Origin: Tenacibaculum sp.
GTDB taxonomy: Bacteria; Bacteroidota; Bacteroidia; Flavobacteriales; Flavobacteriaceae
Direction: 5' to 3'
Assembly: GCA_022448525.1 (NCBI GenBank)
Contig: JAKVCX010000010.1
Coordinates: 62,001 to 126,000 of the forward strand
Length of the DNA stretch: 64,000 nucleotides
In this document: positions 34,570 to 43,717 of the stretch, piece by piece
Position numbering within the stretch: the first letter of the stretch is position 1
How the letters are laid out: each line of letters starts with the position of its first letter
Notes under the pieces: generated by a model
Databases searched by the model: none
The model's input: only the letters and a program-made list of their open reading frames with translations
Told to the model about the DNA's origin: nothing
Translations under genes and position numbers: made by a program

Positions 34570-35403
34570 ATGAGTAAAGTAATCATAGTAACCGGAGCTT
34601 CTTCAGGAATTGGAAAATCTACGGCGTTACAGCTTATTAAAGAAGGACACACAGTTTATGGAGTCGCAAGACGATTAGAAAAAATGCAAGATATTGTTAA
34701 AGCTGGTGGAAAAGCGTTAGCAATGGATGTTACCAATCAATCGCAAGTAAAATCTGTAATTCAAGAGATCTTATCTATTGAACAAAGAATTGACGTTTTA
34801 ATAAACAATGCTGGTTTCGCTATTTGGGGAGCTGTTGAAGACACTTCTTACGAAGATGCGAAGCGACAATTTGAAGTAAATATTTTCGGTTTAGCAGAAG
34901 TTACCAAAGCTGTACTTCCAACAATGAGAAAACAGAAAAGCGGTAAAATCATAAACATTTCATCTATTGGAGGAAAAATTTACAGTCCACTTGGCGCATG
35001 GTATCACGCAACAAAACATGCTTTAGAAGGATGGAGTGATTGTTTACGTTTGGAAGTAAGTCAATTTGGAATTGATGTTGTAATTGTTGAACCTGGTGCC
35101 ATCAAAACTGAATTTGGAGATGTTTTGAATGAAAACTTTTCAAACTCAGAAAATGGACCTTATGCTGATTTAGCTTTAACTATGAAAAAAGTTACAGAAA
35201 ATGCATATAAGGATGGAAATTACTCAACCCCAGATGTAATTGGAAATGTTATCTCCAAAGCGATAAAAGCTAGAAAGCCAAAAACTAGATATTCTGCTGG
35301 AAAAATGGCAGCTCAAACATTATTTTTTAGACAATGGTTTAGCGATAAAGCCTTTGATAAAACCATTATGAGAATGATTAAGAATATAGAAAAACAAGGT
35401 TAG
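34570..35403 (+). CDS. SDR family NAD(P)-dependent oxidoreductase
   Basis: A 277-residue classical short-chain dehydrogenase. TGASSGIGKS (about 7-16) binds the cofactor, NNAG (about 78-81) and the catalytic Ser in NISSIGG with Tyr-x3-Lys in YHATK (about 148-152) form the active site. An arginine pair after the second strand (ARRLEK) suggests NADP(H). Six bases separate it from the START-domain gene. A strong terminator follows, cutting it off from the AraC gene. Substrate unknown; a lipid or steroid-like substrate is suggested only by the START neighbour. Confidence 0.88.
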   Translation: MSKVIIVTGASSGIGKSTALQLIKEGHTVYGVARRLEKMQDIVKAGGKALAMDVTNQSQVKSVIQEILSIEQRIDVLINNAGFAIWGAVEDTSYEDAKRQFEVNIFGLAEVTKAVLPTMRKQKSGKIINISSIGGKIYSPLGAWYHATKHALEGWSDCLRLEVSQFGIDVVIVEPGAIKTEFGDVLNENFSNSENGPYADLALTMKKVTENAYKDGNYSTPDVIGNVISKAIKARKPKTRYSAGKMAAQTLFFRQWFSDKAFDKTIMRMIKNIEKQG

Positions 35404-35428
35404 TTTTACTTTGCCTTCCCCATGCTTT

Positions 35429-35470
35429 AAACTGTTAACCATGACACTTTTATTGGTTAACAGTTTTCTT
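35429..35470 (+). terminator. Terminator between the SDR and AraC genes
   Basis: AAACTGTTAACCA / TGGTTAACAGTTT is a perfect 13-bp inverted repeat with a 12-base loop and a T-rich tail. It lies 15 bases before the AraC-type start codon, so it may also act as an operator. Confidence 0.75.
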
Positions 35471-35484
35471 TAAATTTACACATC

Positions 35485-36387
35485 ATGATTATCACTATAG
35501 ATAAAATAGAAGACGGACATAAATTAATCGGAGTTCCAGCTCCAAAACATCCTTTAGTTTCTTTAGTTAACCTGAGAGACATATCGAAGTTACCAGAAGG
35601 AACCGATATTAAATTTATGCTCAACATGTATATGATTTCATTGAAAGATGGAATCTCTTGTTCTTTAAATTATGGAAGAAATTCGTACGACTTTTCAAAA
35701 GGAACTATGGTATTTTCCAAACCTAATCAGGTTTTATCTTCGGAAGATGAAACTATTGAAAATGATGCTAAAGGTTGGATTTTATTCTTTCATCCTGACT
35801 TAATTAGAAAATCATCTTTAGGTCAAACCATTAATGAATATTCATTTTTTGATTACGAAATTCATGAAGCACTTCACATTTCTGAAGAAGAGCAAGAAAC
35901 CATAACTGACATTGTAAAGAAGATAGAAAAGGAATATCAACAAAATATTGATAAACACAGTCAGAAGTTAATCATTTCAAATATTGAACTTTTATTAGAC
36001 TATTGCAATCGTTTTTATGATCGACAATTTTATGTTCGAACAAACCTAAATCAAGATCATATCTCAGAATTTGAATTATTGCTTAAGAATTATTTTTCTT
36101 CTGAAAAACCTTATGAACTTGGAGTTCCTTCGGTAAAATATTGTGGAGAGCAATTAAACATGTCACCCAATTATTTAAGTGATGTATTAAAAAAGGAAAC
36201 CGGTAAAAGTGCTAAAGATCATATTCAAGGATTTATTGTAAATCAAGCTAAAAACCAGCTTTTAGGAAGTACAAATTCAGTGAGTGAAATTGCCTATAAT
36301 TTAGGTTTTGAATACCCCCAACATTTTAGTAAACTATTTAAGAAAAGAACAGGTATAACTCCTGCAAAATTTAGGTCATTGAACTAA
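35485..36387 (+). CDS. AraC-family transcriptional regulator
   Basis: A 300-residue regulator. The C-terminal 100 residues hold two helix-turn-helix motifs typical of AraC/XylS proteins (QLNMSPNYLSDVLKKETGKS and SVSEIAYNLGFEYPQHFSKL, ending with FKKRTGITPAKFR). The N-terminal part (about 1-180) is a beta-rich ligand-sensing half without a clear sugar-binding signature. Its position after the SDR gene fits a regulator of that unit, but a terminator lies between them. The inducer is unknown. Confidence 0.9.
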   Translation: MIITIDKIEDGHKLIGVPAPKHPLVSLVNLRDISKLPEGTDIKFMLNMYMISLKDGISCSLNYGRNSYDFSKGTMVFSKPNQVLSSEDETIENDAKGWILFFHPDLIRKSSLGQTINEYSFFDYEIHEALHISEEEQETITDIVKKIEKEYQQNIDKHSQKLIISNIELLLDYCNRFYDRQFYVRTNLNQDHISEFELLLKNYFSSEKPYELGVPSVKYCGEQLNMSPNYLSDVLKKETGKSAKDHIQGFIVNQAKNQLLGSTNSVSEIAYNLGFEYPQHFSKLFKKRTGITPAKFRSLN

Positions 36388-36414
36388 TTCAACTAAGCGC
36401 ATTGCTCTAATTTG

Positions 36415-36422
36415 TATATTTG
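36415..36422 (+). promoter_or_regulatory. Promoter -7 box that fixes the metallophosphatase start
   Basis: TATATTTG matches TAnnTTTG and lies 23 bases before the ATG at 36445. It overlaps the upstream TTG of the longer frame, which therefore is not the start. Confidence 0.5.
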
Positions 36423-36444
36423 TTATACATCAACTTTAATTACC

Positions 36445-39400
36445 ATGAGAAAACTTTACGTTATCGGTATAACAATTCTTTGTTTATACGGATGCGCTAC
36501 CTATAATGCGCAATACGCTTCAAAGAATTACGCTCACACTACAACTTCAAAAAATCCAATACATTCCTTTTATTTAATTGGTGATGCTGGTAATGCCAAA
36601 ATGAACGAGAGTGTAGTTTCTTTAGAATACTTTCAAAAAGAAATTGATAAAGCAGATAAAAATAGTACAACACTTTTCTTAGGTGATAATGTATATCCTT
36701 ATGGAATTTATCCAAAAAGCCATAAAGACTATAAATTAGTTAAACATCGATTAAAGATTCAAACTGACGCTGTAAAAAATAATCCTGGAAGAACAATTTT
36801 TATTCCTGGAAATCACGATTGGTATAATGGAGTTGATGGACTTAAAAGACAGGAAAAACTAGTTGAAAAAGCTTTAGGGAAAAATACATTTTTACCGGAA
36901 AATGGTTGCGGAATTGACAAAGTTGATATTAACGAAAACTTGACTTTAATTACTGTTGATAGTGAATGGTATATCATGAATTGGGATAATGAACCTAAAA
37001 TTAATGATAGTTGTGACATTAAAACCAGGGAACGTTTTATTGAAGAATTATGGAGTTTATTCAAAAAGAACAGGTACAAAAACGTGGTTGTTGCATTACA
37101 TCATCCGTTATACTCAAACGGTTCGCATGGTGGTAGCTTTTCAATTAAAGATCATATGAAACCTATTCCAGTTTTAGGAACTTTTAAAAATATGTTACGT
37201 TCTCACGCAGGAATCCAAACCGACAATTTCCATCAACGTTATCAAGATTTTGTTCGTCAAATAGAAACAATTGCTGAAGACTTTAAGAATAATATCGTTT
37301 TTGTAAGTGGTCATGAGCATAACTTACAATACATTGAAAACAATGGATTCAAACAAATAGTAAGTGGAGCTGGTTCTAAGCAATCGCCTGCATTGGTAGG
37401 ATATGGAGCTGAATTTACTTATGGAAACTACGGATACTCAAAATTAAACTTCTATGAAGATGGTTCTGCAATTGTAGAATATTACTCAGCAAATAAAAAA
37501 GATGAAAATAAATTATTATTCAGTAAACAAATTATTGATCCAGTAATTCGTAAAACAAATTTTGACTTTTCTGAATTTGAACTACATAAAAAAGAAGTAA
37601 CCACTTCCCTTTATAATAAAGAAGATGTAACAAAAAGTGGATTTCATAAATTTATGTGGGGAGATTTAAATCGTAAAAAATATGGAGAAGAAATAGTAGT
37701 TCCTGTTTTAGAGTTAGATAATGTTTTTGGCGGTTTAAAACCAATTCGTAGAGGAGGAGGAAATCAAACTAATTCTTTACGTTTAGAAAATCCGGATGGA
37801 AAACAATATGTACTTCGTTCTATGTACAAAGACGGAAGTAGAATTATGGGAGGCGTTTTAAAAGGAACTTTTTTAGTTGATGTTGTTCAAGACATTTTCA
37901 CCATGTCACACCCATATGCTGCATTTGTAATTCCAGATATGGCAGAAGCTGTGGGAATTTATCATACAAATCCGAAATTATACTATATGCCAAAACAACC
38001 TGCTTTAGGAATGTATAATGATGTTTTTGGTGGGGGAATGTATTTGCTAGAAGAACGTCCGGCTGGAAACAGAGAAGATGTGGCAACTTTCGGAAACTCT
38101 AAAAAAATAATTAGTACTTACGATGTTTTAGAAAAAATTAGAAAAAACGGAAAGCATTCTGTCGATCAAAACTTTACTGTTCGTTCTCGATTATTTGATA
38201 TGGTTATTGGAGATTGGGATCGTCATGAAGATCAATGGCGTTTTGCTCGATTTGAAACTGAAGATGGTAAAAAATACTACAGACCAATCCCGAGAGATAG
38301 AGACCAACCTTTCTCTAAATTTGATGGAGTTTTAATTCCTTTATTAAAATTAAATACTCCGCTTATCAAGAATATGCAATCAATGGATTATGATATCAAT
38401 GATATGAAATGGTATAACAATTATCCACGTTTCTTTGATGCAGAATTCCTAAATCAACTTACGTTGAAAGAATGGCTTACAGAAGCTGAATATATTCAAA
38501 ACAAACTTACTGATGAAGTTATTGAAAATGCTATCAAACAATTTCCAAAAAGCGTTTATGATATTGATGGTGATGAGTTAATTTCTAAAATTAAATCAAG
38601 AAGAAATAAACTAAAAGAATTTGCTTCTAAATACTATAAAAAACAGGCTAAAAAAGTTCAAGTTGTTGGTACAGATAAAGATGATAAATTCATAATAAAG
38701 AGGTTAAACGATAATGAAACCAGTATTGAAATCTTTAGAAAAGAAGATAAAATTTATAGTCGAATTTTCTTGACTAATGAAACTAATGAAGTTCAATTAT
38801 ACGGTTTAAATGGTGACGATGAGTTTTACATTTCCGGTGATGTTGATGATAGTATTTTAATTCGTTTAATCGGTGGACATAATCATGATGTTTATGAAGA
38901 TACATCGCATGTTTCTGGTTGGAGTAAAAAAACCAAAGTTTACGATTATCTGTCAAAGAAAAACACTGTAAAAGGTGGAAAAGAATTGGCTGATTTAAGA
39001 GAAGATAATTACTTTAAAAACACATACAACCACAGAGACATTGAAAATAACACAACTCTCATTTTCCCAAGTTTAGGGTTTAACCCAGATGATGGTTTGT
39101 TCTTTGGAGTAAACGCTACTCATACTCGTTACGGATTTAAGAAAAGACCTTTTGATAATCGCCATAACGTAACGGCTAACTATTATTCAGGAACTAACGG
39201 TTTTGATATTAGCTATACTGGTGAGTTCGCAGAATTTATTGGTAATTGGATGCTAGAATTAAAAGGTAGAGCGACCAGTAGTAATTATGCTTTCAACTTT
39301 TTTGGATTTGGGAATCAAACTGAATTTCCAGATTCTAGAGATCTAGATTTTTACCGTGTAAAAAGAGAAGAATTCACTTTCTTACCATCTTTAGTTAGAC

Positions 39401-40092
39401 AATATAATTGGGGAAGTACTTTAAAACTTACTGGAACTTTTGAAGCTATTAAAGTTGAAAATACTCCTGGAAGAAATATCACGAACTTCACTAACGGAGT
39501 TACTAATATTTTTGATCGAAACTACTTTGTGGGTGGAGAGCTAAATTTCAATCATACAAGAACTGATAATAACAGTTTCCCGACAAAAGGAATGAATTTC
39601 GATTTCATCATGGGAGCAAAAATGAATGCTGAAAACACAGATCGCAACTTTGGTTATATTAGAACTTCATTAGCAATTTATCAAAATTTAGTTTCAAATA
39701 GAAGTTTGGTTTTCGCTTCGGAAGTAGGAAGTCACTTAAACTTCAGAAATAGATTTGAAATTTATCATGCAGCAACACTTGGTGGTAATAGAAATTTAAG
39801 AGGATATAATCGTCAACGATTTACAGGTAGTGAAAGTTTTTATCATTCAAACGATTTACGTTTACGTTTCGGTGATATTAAAGCTTTTATTCCTATGAAA
39901 ATTGGAGTTACGGGAGGTTTCGATTACGGAAAAGTATGGAGTCCTTTCGCTCCAACAGACTCTGAATCTTGGAATTCAAGTTATGGAGGATCTTTATGGT
40001 TAAGTGGATTAGATATGTTTACCATGAATTTAGCAATGTTTAATGGAAATGATGGAGGTAGATTTACCTTCAGCGTTGGATTTAACTTTTAA
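36445..40092 (+). CDS. Metallophosphatase fused to an outer-membrane beta-barrel (lipoprotein)
   Basis: A 1215-residue protein. I start it at the ATG at 36445 because it gives a lipoprotein signal peptide (MRKLYVIGITILCLYGC) and lies behind a TAnnTTTG box. Residues about 40-360 are a calcineurin-like metallophosphatase with LIGDAGNA, LGDNVYPYG, GNHDWYNG, HHPLYSNG and GHEHNLQ motifs for a two-metal centre. A middle region (about 380-780) holds VIGDWDRHEDQWRF and RPIPRDRDQPFSKFDG, an unnamed conserved part. The last 350 residues are a beta-barrel of the bacterial surface antigen type, ending in an aromatic residue (VGFNF). It resembles a phosphoesterase anchored through its own barrel in the outer membrane. 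The DUF423 gene follows after 2 bases. Confidence 0.85.
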   Translation: MRKLYVIGITILCLYGCATYNAQYASKNYAHTTTSKNPIHSFYLIGDAGNAKMNESVVSLEYFQKEIDKADKNSTTLFLGDNVYPYGIYPKSHKDYKLVKHRLKIQTDAVKNNPGRTIFIPGNHDWYNGVDGLKRQEKLVEKALGKNTFLPENGCGIDKVDINENLTLITVDSEWYIMNWDNEPKINDSCDIKTRERFIEELWSLFKKNRYKNVVVALHHPLYSNGSHGGSFSIKDHMKPIPVLGTFKNMLRSHAGIQTDNFHQRYQDFVRQIETIAEDFKNNIVFVSGHEHNLQYIENNGFKQIVSGAGSKQSPALVGYGAEFTYGNYGYSKLNFYEDGSAIVEYYSANKKDENKLLFSKQIIDPVIRKTNFDFSEFELHKKEVTTSLYNKEDVTKSGFHKFMWGDLNRKKYGEEIVVPVLELDNVFGGLKPIRRGGGNQTNSLRLENPDGKQYVLRSMYKDGSRIMGGVLKGTFLVDVVQDIFTMSHPYAAFVIPDMAEAVGIYHTNPKLYYMPKQPALGMYNDVFGGGMYLLEERPAGNREDVATFGNSKKIISTYDVLEKIRKNGKHSVDQNFTVRSRLFDMVIGDWDRHEDQWRFARFETEDGKKYYRPIPRDRDQPFSKFDGVLIPLLKLNTPLIKNMQSMDYDINDMKWYNNYPRFFDAEFLNQLTLKEWLTEAEYIQNKLTDEVIENAIKQFPKSVYDIDGDELISKIKSRRNKLKEFASKYYKKQAKKVQVVGTDKDDKFIIKRLNDNETSIEIFRKEDKIYSRIFLTNETNEVQLYGLNGDDEFYISGDVDDSILIRLIGGHNHDVYEDTSHVSGWSKKTKVYDYLSKKNTVKGGKELADLREDNYFKNTYNHRDIENNTTLIFPSLGFNPDDGLFFGVNATHTRYGFKKRPFDNRHNVTANYYSGTNGFDISYTGEFAEFIGNWMLELKGRATSSNYAFNFFGFGNQTEFPDSRDLDFYRVKREEFTFLPSLVRQYNWGSTLKLTGTFEAIKVENTPGRNITNFTNGVTNIFDRNYFVGGELNFNHTRTDNNSFPTKGMNFDFIMGAKMNAENTDRNFGYIRTSLAIYQNLVSNRSLVFASEVGSHLNFRNRFEIYHAATLGGNRNLRGYNRQRFTGSESFYHSNDLRLRFGDIKAFIPMKIGVTGGFDYGKVWSPFAPTDSESWNSSYGGSLWLSGLDMFTMNLAMFNGNDGGRFTFSVGFNF

Positions 40093-40094
40093 TA

Positions 40095-40463
40095 ATGACT
40101 CAACAAATTGTATTAGCTACAGCTTCTATTTTTGGAGCTTTATCAATTATTTTAGGTGCCTTTGGAGCACATGCCTTGAAGAAAAAATTAACTTCAGAAC
40201 AATTAACCAGTTTTGAAACCGGCGTAAAATATCAAATGTATCACGCTATTGTTTTATTATTAGTTGGATTTAATTTCCAGTCAAACCTAGGAAATGCTTC
40301 ACTGTTTTTTATCATCGGAACTATTTTATTTTCGTTCAGTATTTACGGTTTAGTTTTATCAGATGCATTTGGAAAAAAAATGAAATTCCTTGGTCCAATT
40401 ACTCCAATTGGTGGTTTGTGCTTATTAATTGGTTGGGTTTTACTACTAATCAATTGCTTGTAA
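40095..40463 (+). CDS. DUF423 membrane protein (YgdD-like)
   Basis: A 122-residue inner-membrane protein with four hydrophobic segments. It begins with the DUF423 signature ALSIILGAFGAHALKKKL and has the SFETGVKYQMYHAIVLL and PITPIGGLCLLIGW segments. Two bases separate it from the metallophosphatase-barrel gene. The function of the family is unknown. Confidence 0.93.
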   Translation: MTQQIVLATASIFGALSIILGAFGAHALKKKLTSEQLTSFETGVKYQMYHAIVLLLVGFNFQSNLGNASLFFIIGTILFSFSIYGLVLSDAFGKKMKFLGPITPIGGLCLLIGWVLLLINCL

Positions 40464-40541
40464 GAAATAGTTTTAATTAAAGAGAACAACCTCTAGCTTA
40501 TATTTTTGTTTAACTTTAATCGGAATAGATTAAACATTTTG

Positions 40542-40549
40542 TATCTTTG
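40542..40549 (+). promoter_or_regulatory. Promoter -7 box that fixes the Lacal_2735-type start
   Basis: TATCTTTG matches TAnnTTTG and lies inside the longer frame, 19 bases before the ATG at 40569, so the upstream start at 40506 is excluded. Confidence 0.55.
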
Positions 40550-40568
40550 TGACTCAAATAGTCATATT

Positions 40569-40742
40569 ATGTTTGGTTTATTCAAAAAGAAATCCGAAAA
40601 GGAAAAACTTCAGAAATTATACGCTAAATTATTAGCAGAAGCGCATAAACTATCTACCTCAAACAGAAAATTGAGTGATGAAAAGGTTTATGAAGCTGAG
40701 CAAGTAATGAAACAAATTGAAGCTTTAGAAAAACAATCTTAA
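40569..40742 (+). CDS. Lacal_2735 family small protein (57 aa)
   Basis: A 57-residue, highly charged helical protein beginning MFGLFKKKSEKEKLQKLY. The sequence matches the small Lacal_2735-type family of Flavobacteriia as I recall it (FGLFKKKSEKEKL, LSTSNRK, AEQVMKQIEALE). I use the ATG at 40569 rather than the frame opening at 40506, because a promoter -7 box lies between them. Its stop is followed one base later by the DUF2452 gene, so the two are cotranscribed. Function unknown. Confidence 0.85.
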   Translation: MFGLFKKKSEKEKLQKLYAKLLAEAHKLSTSNRKLSDEKVYEAEQVMKQIEALEKQS

Positions 40743-40743
40743 C

Positions 40744-41145
40744 ATGACTGAGAAAAAAAAGCCAGATTCGGTTGTATATAATACAGAAACTGAAAAATAT
40801 GATGCCGCATTAAAACCCTACGCAACTTCTGTTGGAGCTCCCGTAATTACACCTACCGACACCACTGCGTGGAAAAATAGAAGCATTAATAAGGTAAATC
40901 ATAAGATAAAAACAAAATACCTCGAACTTAAAGCTGAATACGAAAGAATGATGCAAGAGTTCGAATACAACAACTTAATTCTAAACGCTAACTTCTCTTT
41001 CGAACCAATAATAGGTGAAACATATCACTTATATTTAAATAAGAAAGATGAACATTTTTTATCTTTAATTGCCCCTGAACATTGTAATTTTAATTATGTC
41101 GGTAGCTTTATTTTAAATGCTGATCAAATCTGGGAAAAAGTTTAG
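40744..41145 (+). CDS. DUF2452 family protein
   Basis: A 133-residue soluble protein matching DUF2452: KPDSVVYNTETEKYDAALKPYATSVGAPVI is the conserved N-terminal stretch, followed by a helix (HKIKTKYLELKAEYERMMQE) and the end FEPIIGETYHLYLNKKDEHF with SLIAPEHCNFNYVGSFILN. No known activity. It follows the 57-residue protein with one base between and precedes a flavin oxidoreductase by 19 bases. Confidence 0.85.
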   Translation: MTEKKKPDSVVYNTETEKYDAALKPYATSVGAPVITPTDTTAWKNRSINKVNHKIKTKYLELKAEYERMMQEFEYNNLILNANFSFEPIIGETYHLYLNKKDEHFLSLIAPEHCNFNYVGSFILNADQIWEKV

Positions 41146-41164
41146 TCTAACGTAATTGTATTGA

Positions 41165-42415
41165 ATGACTTCAACAAAACATCGTAACATTTACATTATT
41201 GGAGCAGGTATTAGCGGATTAATTACTGCGCTTGAATTGAAAAAAAATGGATACCAGCCAACAATTTTAGAAGCTTCAGATTCTATTGGAGGTAGAGTAA
41301 AAACCGATGTTTATGATGGTTTTCAACTAGATCATGGATTTCAAGTATTATTAACTTCTTACCCAGCTGCACAAAAGTATTTAAATTATGAAGATTTAGA
41401 GCTTCAAAAATTTCTTCCTGGTGCTGTAATTTTCGAAAATAAGTCTACTTCAATTCTTGGAGATGGTTTCAGAAGTTTCAATTTGCTTTTTTCAACATTA
41501 GCAACAAATAAAGTTACTTTTGGGGATAAGCTTAAAATACTCAAGCTAAATCGTATTCTGAAAAACAAAACGCTTGACGATATTTTTTCTGAAGAAGAAA
41601 CCACCACTTTTAAGTATTTGAAAAACTTTGGTTTTTCATCAAAAGCAATCCGAAACTTTTTTACTCCATTTTTCAGTGGTATTTTTTTAGAAACTACTTT
41701 AAGTACTTCAAGTAGAATGTTCGAATTTGTTTACAAGATGTTTGGAACGGGTTACGCCGCATTACCAAAAGCTGGTATTGGCGCTATTCCAAATCAGTTA
41801 AAAGAACAACTAAAATCAACTTCATTTTTATTCAATACGAAAGTAGCTTCAGTTGAAAATAATTTGATCACATTTACAAACGGAGAAACACTTAAAAGTG
41901 ATTTAACTATTATCGCTACAGATTCCTCGAAATTATTAACCAGTGTTGCTTCCTCAAATTTCCAACAGTGGAAATCTTGTCAAACGTTATATTTTGAAAC
42001 ACCAAAAAGAACTATTGACAAACCATTAATTGGGTTACTCGCTAATGAGTTTTCACTAATTAACAATATCTTTTATACTACTTCGATAGCAAACAATAAT
42101 TCTTCCAAAAAAGAACTTTTATCTGTTACAATTGTAAGAGATCATAATTTACATGAAACTTTATTAGTAAAAGAAGTTATTAAAGAACTCAAAGAAATTT
42201 GCGGCATTGAAGTCTCGAAGTTTGTAAAGATGTATGACATTCCTAAAGCGCTTCCAAAACTAGATTCTTTAAGATATGCTCCAATTAAAGAAGCCATAAA
42301 AGTTAGTGATTCTGTTATTTTAGCTGGTGATCAATTATGCAATGGTTCTTTAAATGCCGCCATGCTTTCTGGTGAATTAGCAGCACGAGTAGCTATTGAG
42401 ACTTTAGAAAGTTAG
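41165..42415 (+). CDS. FAD-dependent oxidoreductase, amine oxidase/phytoene desaturase-like
   Basis: A 416-residue flavoprotein. The N-terminal IIGAGISGLITALELKKNGY (about 10-29) and EASDSIGGRV (about 36-45) are the FAD-binding Rossmann fold and GG motif of the amine oxidase/protoporphyrinogen oxidase/phytoene desaturase superfamily. The C-terminal VILAGDQLCNGSLNAAMLSG completes the FAD site. No signal peptide. The substrate cannot be told; there are no carotenoid genes nearby. Confidence 0.88.
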   Translation: MTSTKHRNIYIIGAGISGLITALELKKNGYQPTILEASDSIGGRVKTDVYDGFQLDHGFQVLLTSYPAAQKYLNYEDLELQKFLPGAVIFENKSTSILGDGFRSFNLLFSTLATNKVTFGDKLKILKLNRILKNKTLDDIFSEEETTTFKYLKNFGFSSKAIRNFFTPFFSGIFLETTLSTSSRMFEFVYKMFGTGYAALPKAGIGAIPNQLKEQLKSTSFLFNTKVASVENNLITFTNGETLKSDLTIIATDSSKLLTSVASSNFQQWKSCQTLYFETPKRTIDKPLIGLLANEFSLINNIFYTTSIANNNSSKKELLSVTIVRDHNLHETLLVKEVIKELKEICGIEVSKFVKMYDIPKALPKLDSLRYAPIKEAIKVSDSVILAGDQLCNGSLNAAMLSGELAARVAIETLES

Positions 42416-42428
42416 ATTAAATACTCTT

Positions 42429-42785
42429 TTAATACTCGTATTTTTTCAGTAATTCTAAAGTTGTATACTTTAACGCTTTTTGATCTGTAGCTTCTAAAAT
42501 AATCTTCGGAGCTTTTCCATATTTTTCCGCTTCCAACCATCTAGAAATACATAAGCACCATTTTGATCCAGCTTTTAAACCTGGAAATTTCCAATGTGGA
42601 ATTGGAGTTGTCAAATCGTTTCCTCGTTTTCTAGTAAATTCCAAAAAGTCATCGGTCATGATAGCACAAACTACATGAGTTCCATAATCAATACCTGTAG
42701 TTCTACAAAATCCATCGCGGAAATATCCTGTTGCTGGATCAGCACAACAACTTTGCAATGGTTTACCTAATACATTTAATTCCAT
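42429..42785 (-). CDS. DUF2237 family protein
   Basis: A 118-residue protein with the DUF2237 signature: NVLGKPLQSCCADPATGYFRDGFC at the start (conserved cysteines at about residues 13, 14 and 27), the H-V-V-C-A-I-M-T-D-x-F-L-E-F segment and KWCLCISRWLEA. The family is widespread and uncharacterised. It is transcribed after the lipoprotein gene at 42809, 23 bases apart. Confidence 0.92.
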   Translation of the reverse strand: MELNVLGKPLQSCCADPATGYFRDGFCRTTGIDYGTHVVCAIMTDDFLEFTRKRGNDLTTPIPHWKFPGLKAGSKWCLCISRWLEAEKYGKAPKIILEATDQKALKYTTLELLKKYEY

Positions 42786-42808
42786 TTCATCTAATTTAAA
42801 CTTGTACG

Positions 42809-43657
42809 TTAATCTTTTGGAAGAGAAATTTTATACAAATTTCCACCACTACCATGAGATCTTTCATCTGAGATATACAATGAATCTCCCACGAAATCGA
42901 TTGCTTCTTTTTGTGAAGAAAAACCTAAATCAATTCTTTTTAAGCTTCCAGTAAAAAAATCATCATTTTCGAAATCACTAAATAATAAAACTTCATTAGA
43001 AGTTAATAAAGCAACTCTTGTTTCATCCTTCGAAATTGCTGCAGATGTAATCCAACAATCAATATCCGAGCAGTTTTCAAAACTACTTATATATTCAGCT
43101 TCAAATGTTCCTTTAATAGCAGGAATTCTGTATAAACTCGTTTTTCCGTATTTATGTTTTACCCTACTTTTAGAAAAAATATATAAGTTTTCTTTTAGGT
43201 AGAAAATACTTTCTGCATCGAAAAATAGCTTTTTCTTTTTTGGTGGAAATTTATTCTGTTCTGGATAATCAAACTTTATTTTTTCTACATCTACAGACTT
43301 TCTATTTAGCAAATCTGATTCTTTAATTTTAAAGATAACTAAATCTTTTCTAGCACTTTGATTATTCCCAAAATCTGCCAGATAAATATTTCCATTGTTA
43401 TCAGATGTAATATCTTCCCAATCTCTATTTTTAGCTTTTATCTCAACAGTTTTAATAATTTCTCCAGAAGTATTTATCAAATACAATCGATTTTTATTTC
43501 CTCCATCATTGTGCATCCAAAAAGTTGAGTCGGTTGATTTCACCAAACCAGAAGCTTCTTTTAACTTCTTCGGAAGTTTCGTTACAAAAGTAACTTGACT
43601 GTAATTTGTACAGCCGTAAAACAGGAAAATAAAGACGAATAATTGAACAATTTTCAT
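42809..43657 (-). CDS. Beta-propeller lipoprotein, SdiA-regulated/esterase-like-phytase group
   Basis: A 282-residue predicted lipoprotein (MKIVQLFVFIFLFYGCTNY, lipid cysteine at residue 16). The mature part is a beta-propeller with KEASGLVKSTDSTFWMHNDGGN, NRDWEDITSDNNGNIYLADFGNN, and FFDAESIFYLKENLYIFSKS, a pattern found in secreted esterase-like and SdiA-regulated proteins. The repeated D-W-E-D and D-A-E-S segments may bind a metal. Enzymatic function is not established. Confidence 0.75.
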   Translation of the reverse strand: MKIVQLFVFIFLFYGCTNYSQVTFVTKLPKKLKEASGLVKSTDSTFWMHNDGGNKNRLYLINTSGEIIKTVEIKAKNRDWEDITSDNNGNIYLADFGNNQSARKDLVIFKIKESDLLNRKSVDVEKIKFDYPEQNKFPPKKKKLFFDAESIFYLKENLYIFSKSRVKHKYGKTSLYRIPAIKGTFEAEYISSFENCSDIDCWITSAAISKDETRVALLTSNEVLLFSDFENDDFFTGSLKRIDLGFSSQKEAIDFVGDSLYISDERSHGSGGNLYKISLPKD

Positions 43658-43671
43658 AAGAATAAAGATAA

Positions 43672-43697
43672 AAAAAGCTCCTGATAACAGGAGCTTC
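43672..43697 (-). terminator. Terminator of the PhoD gene
   Basis: AAGCTCCTG / CAGGAGCTT, a 9-bp stem with a 4-base loop, followed on the minus strand by a T run; it lies about 20 bases after the PhoD-like stop codon. Confidence 0.8.
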
Positions 43698-43717
43698 TTA
43701 TCTTGTTAAAATAACGT

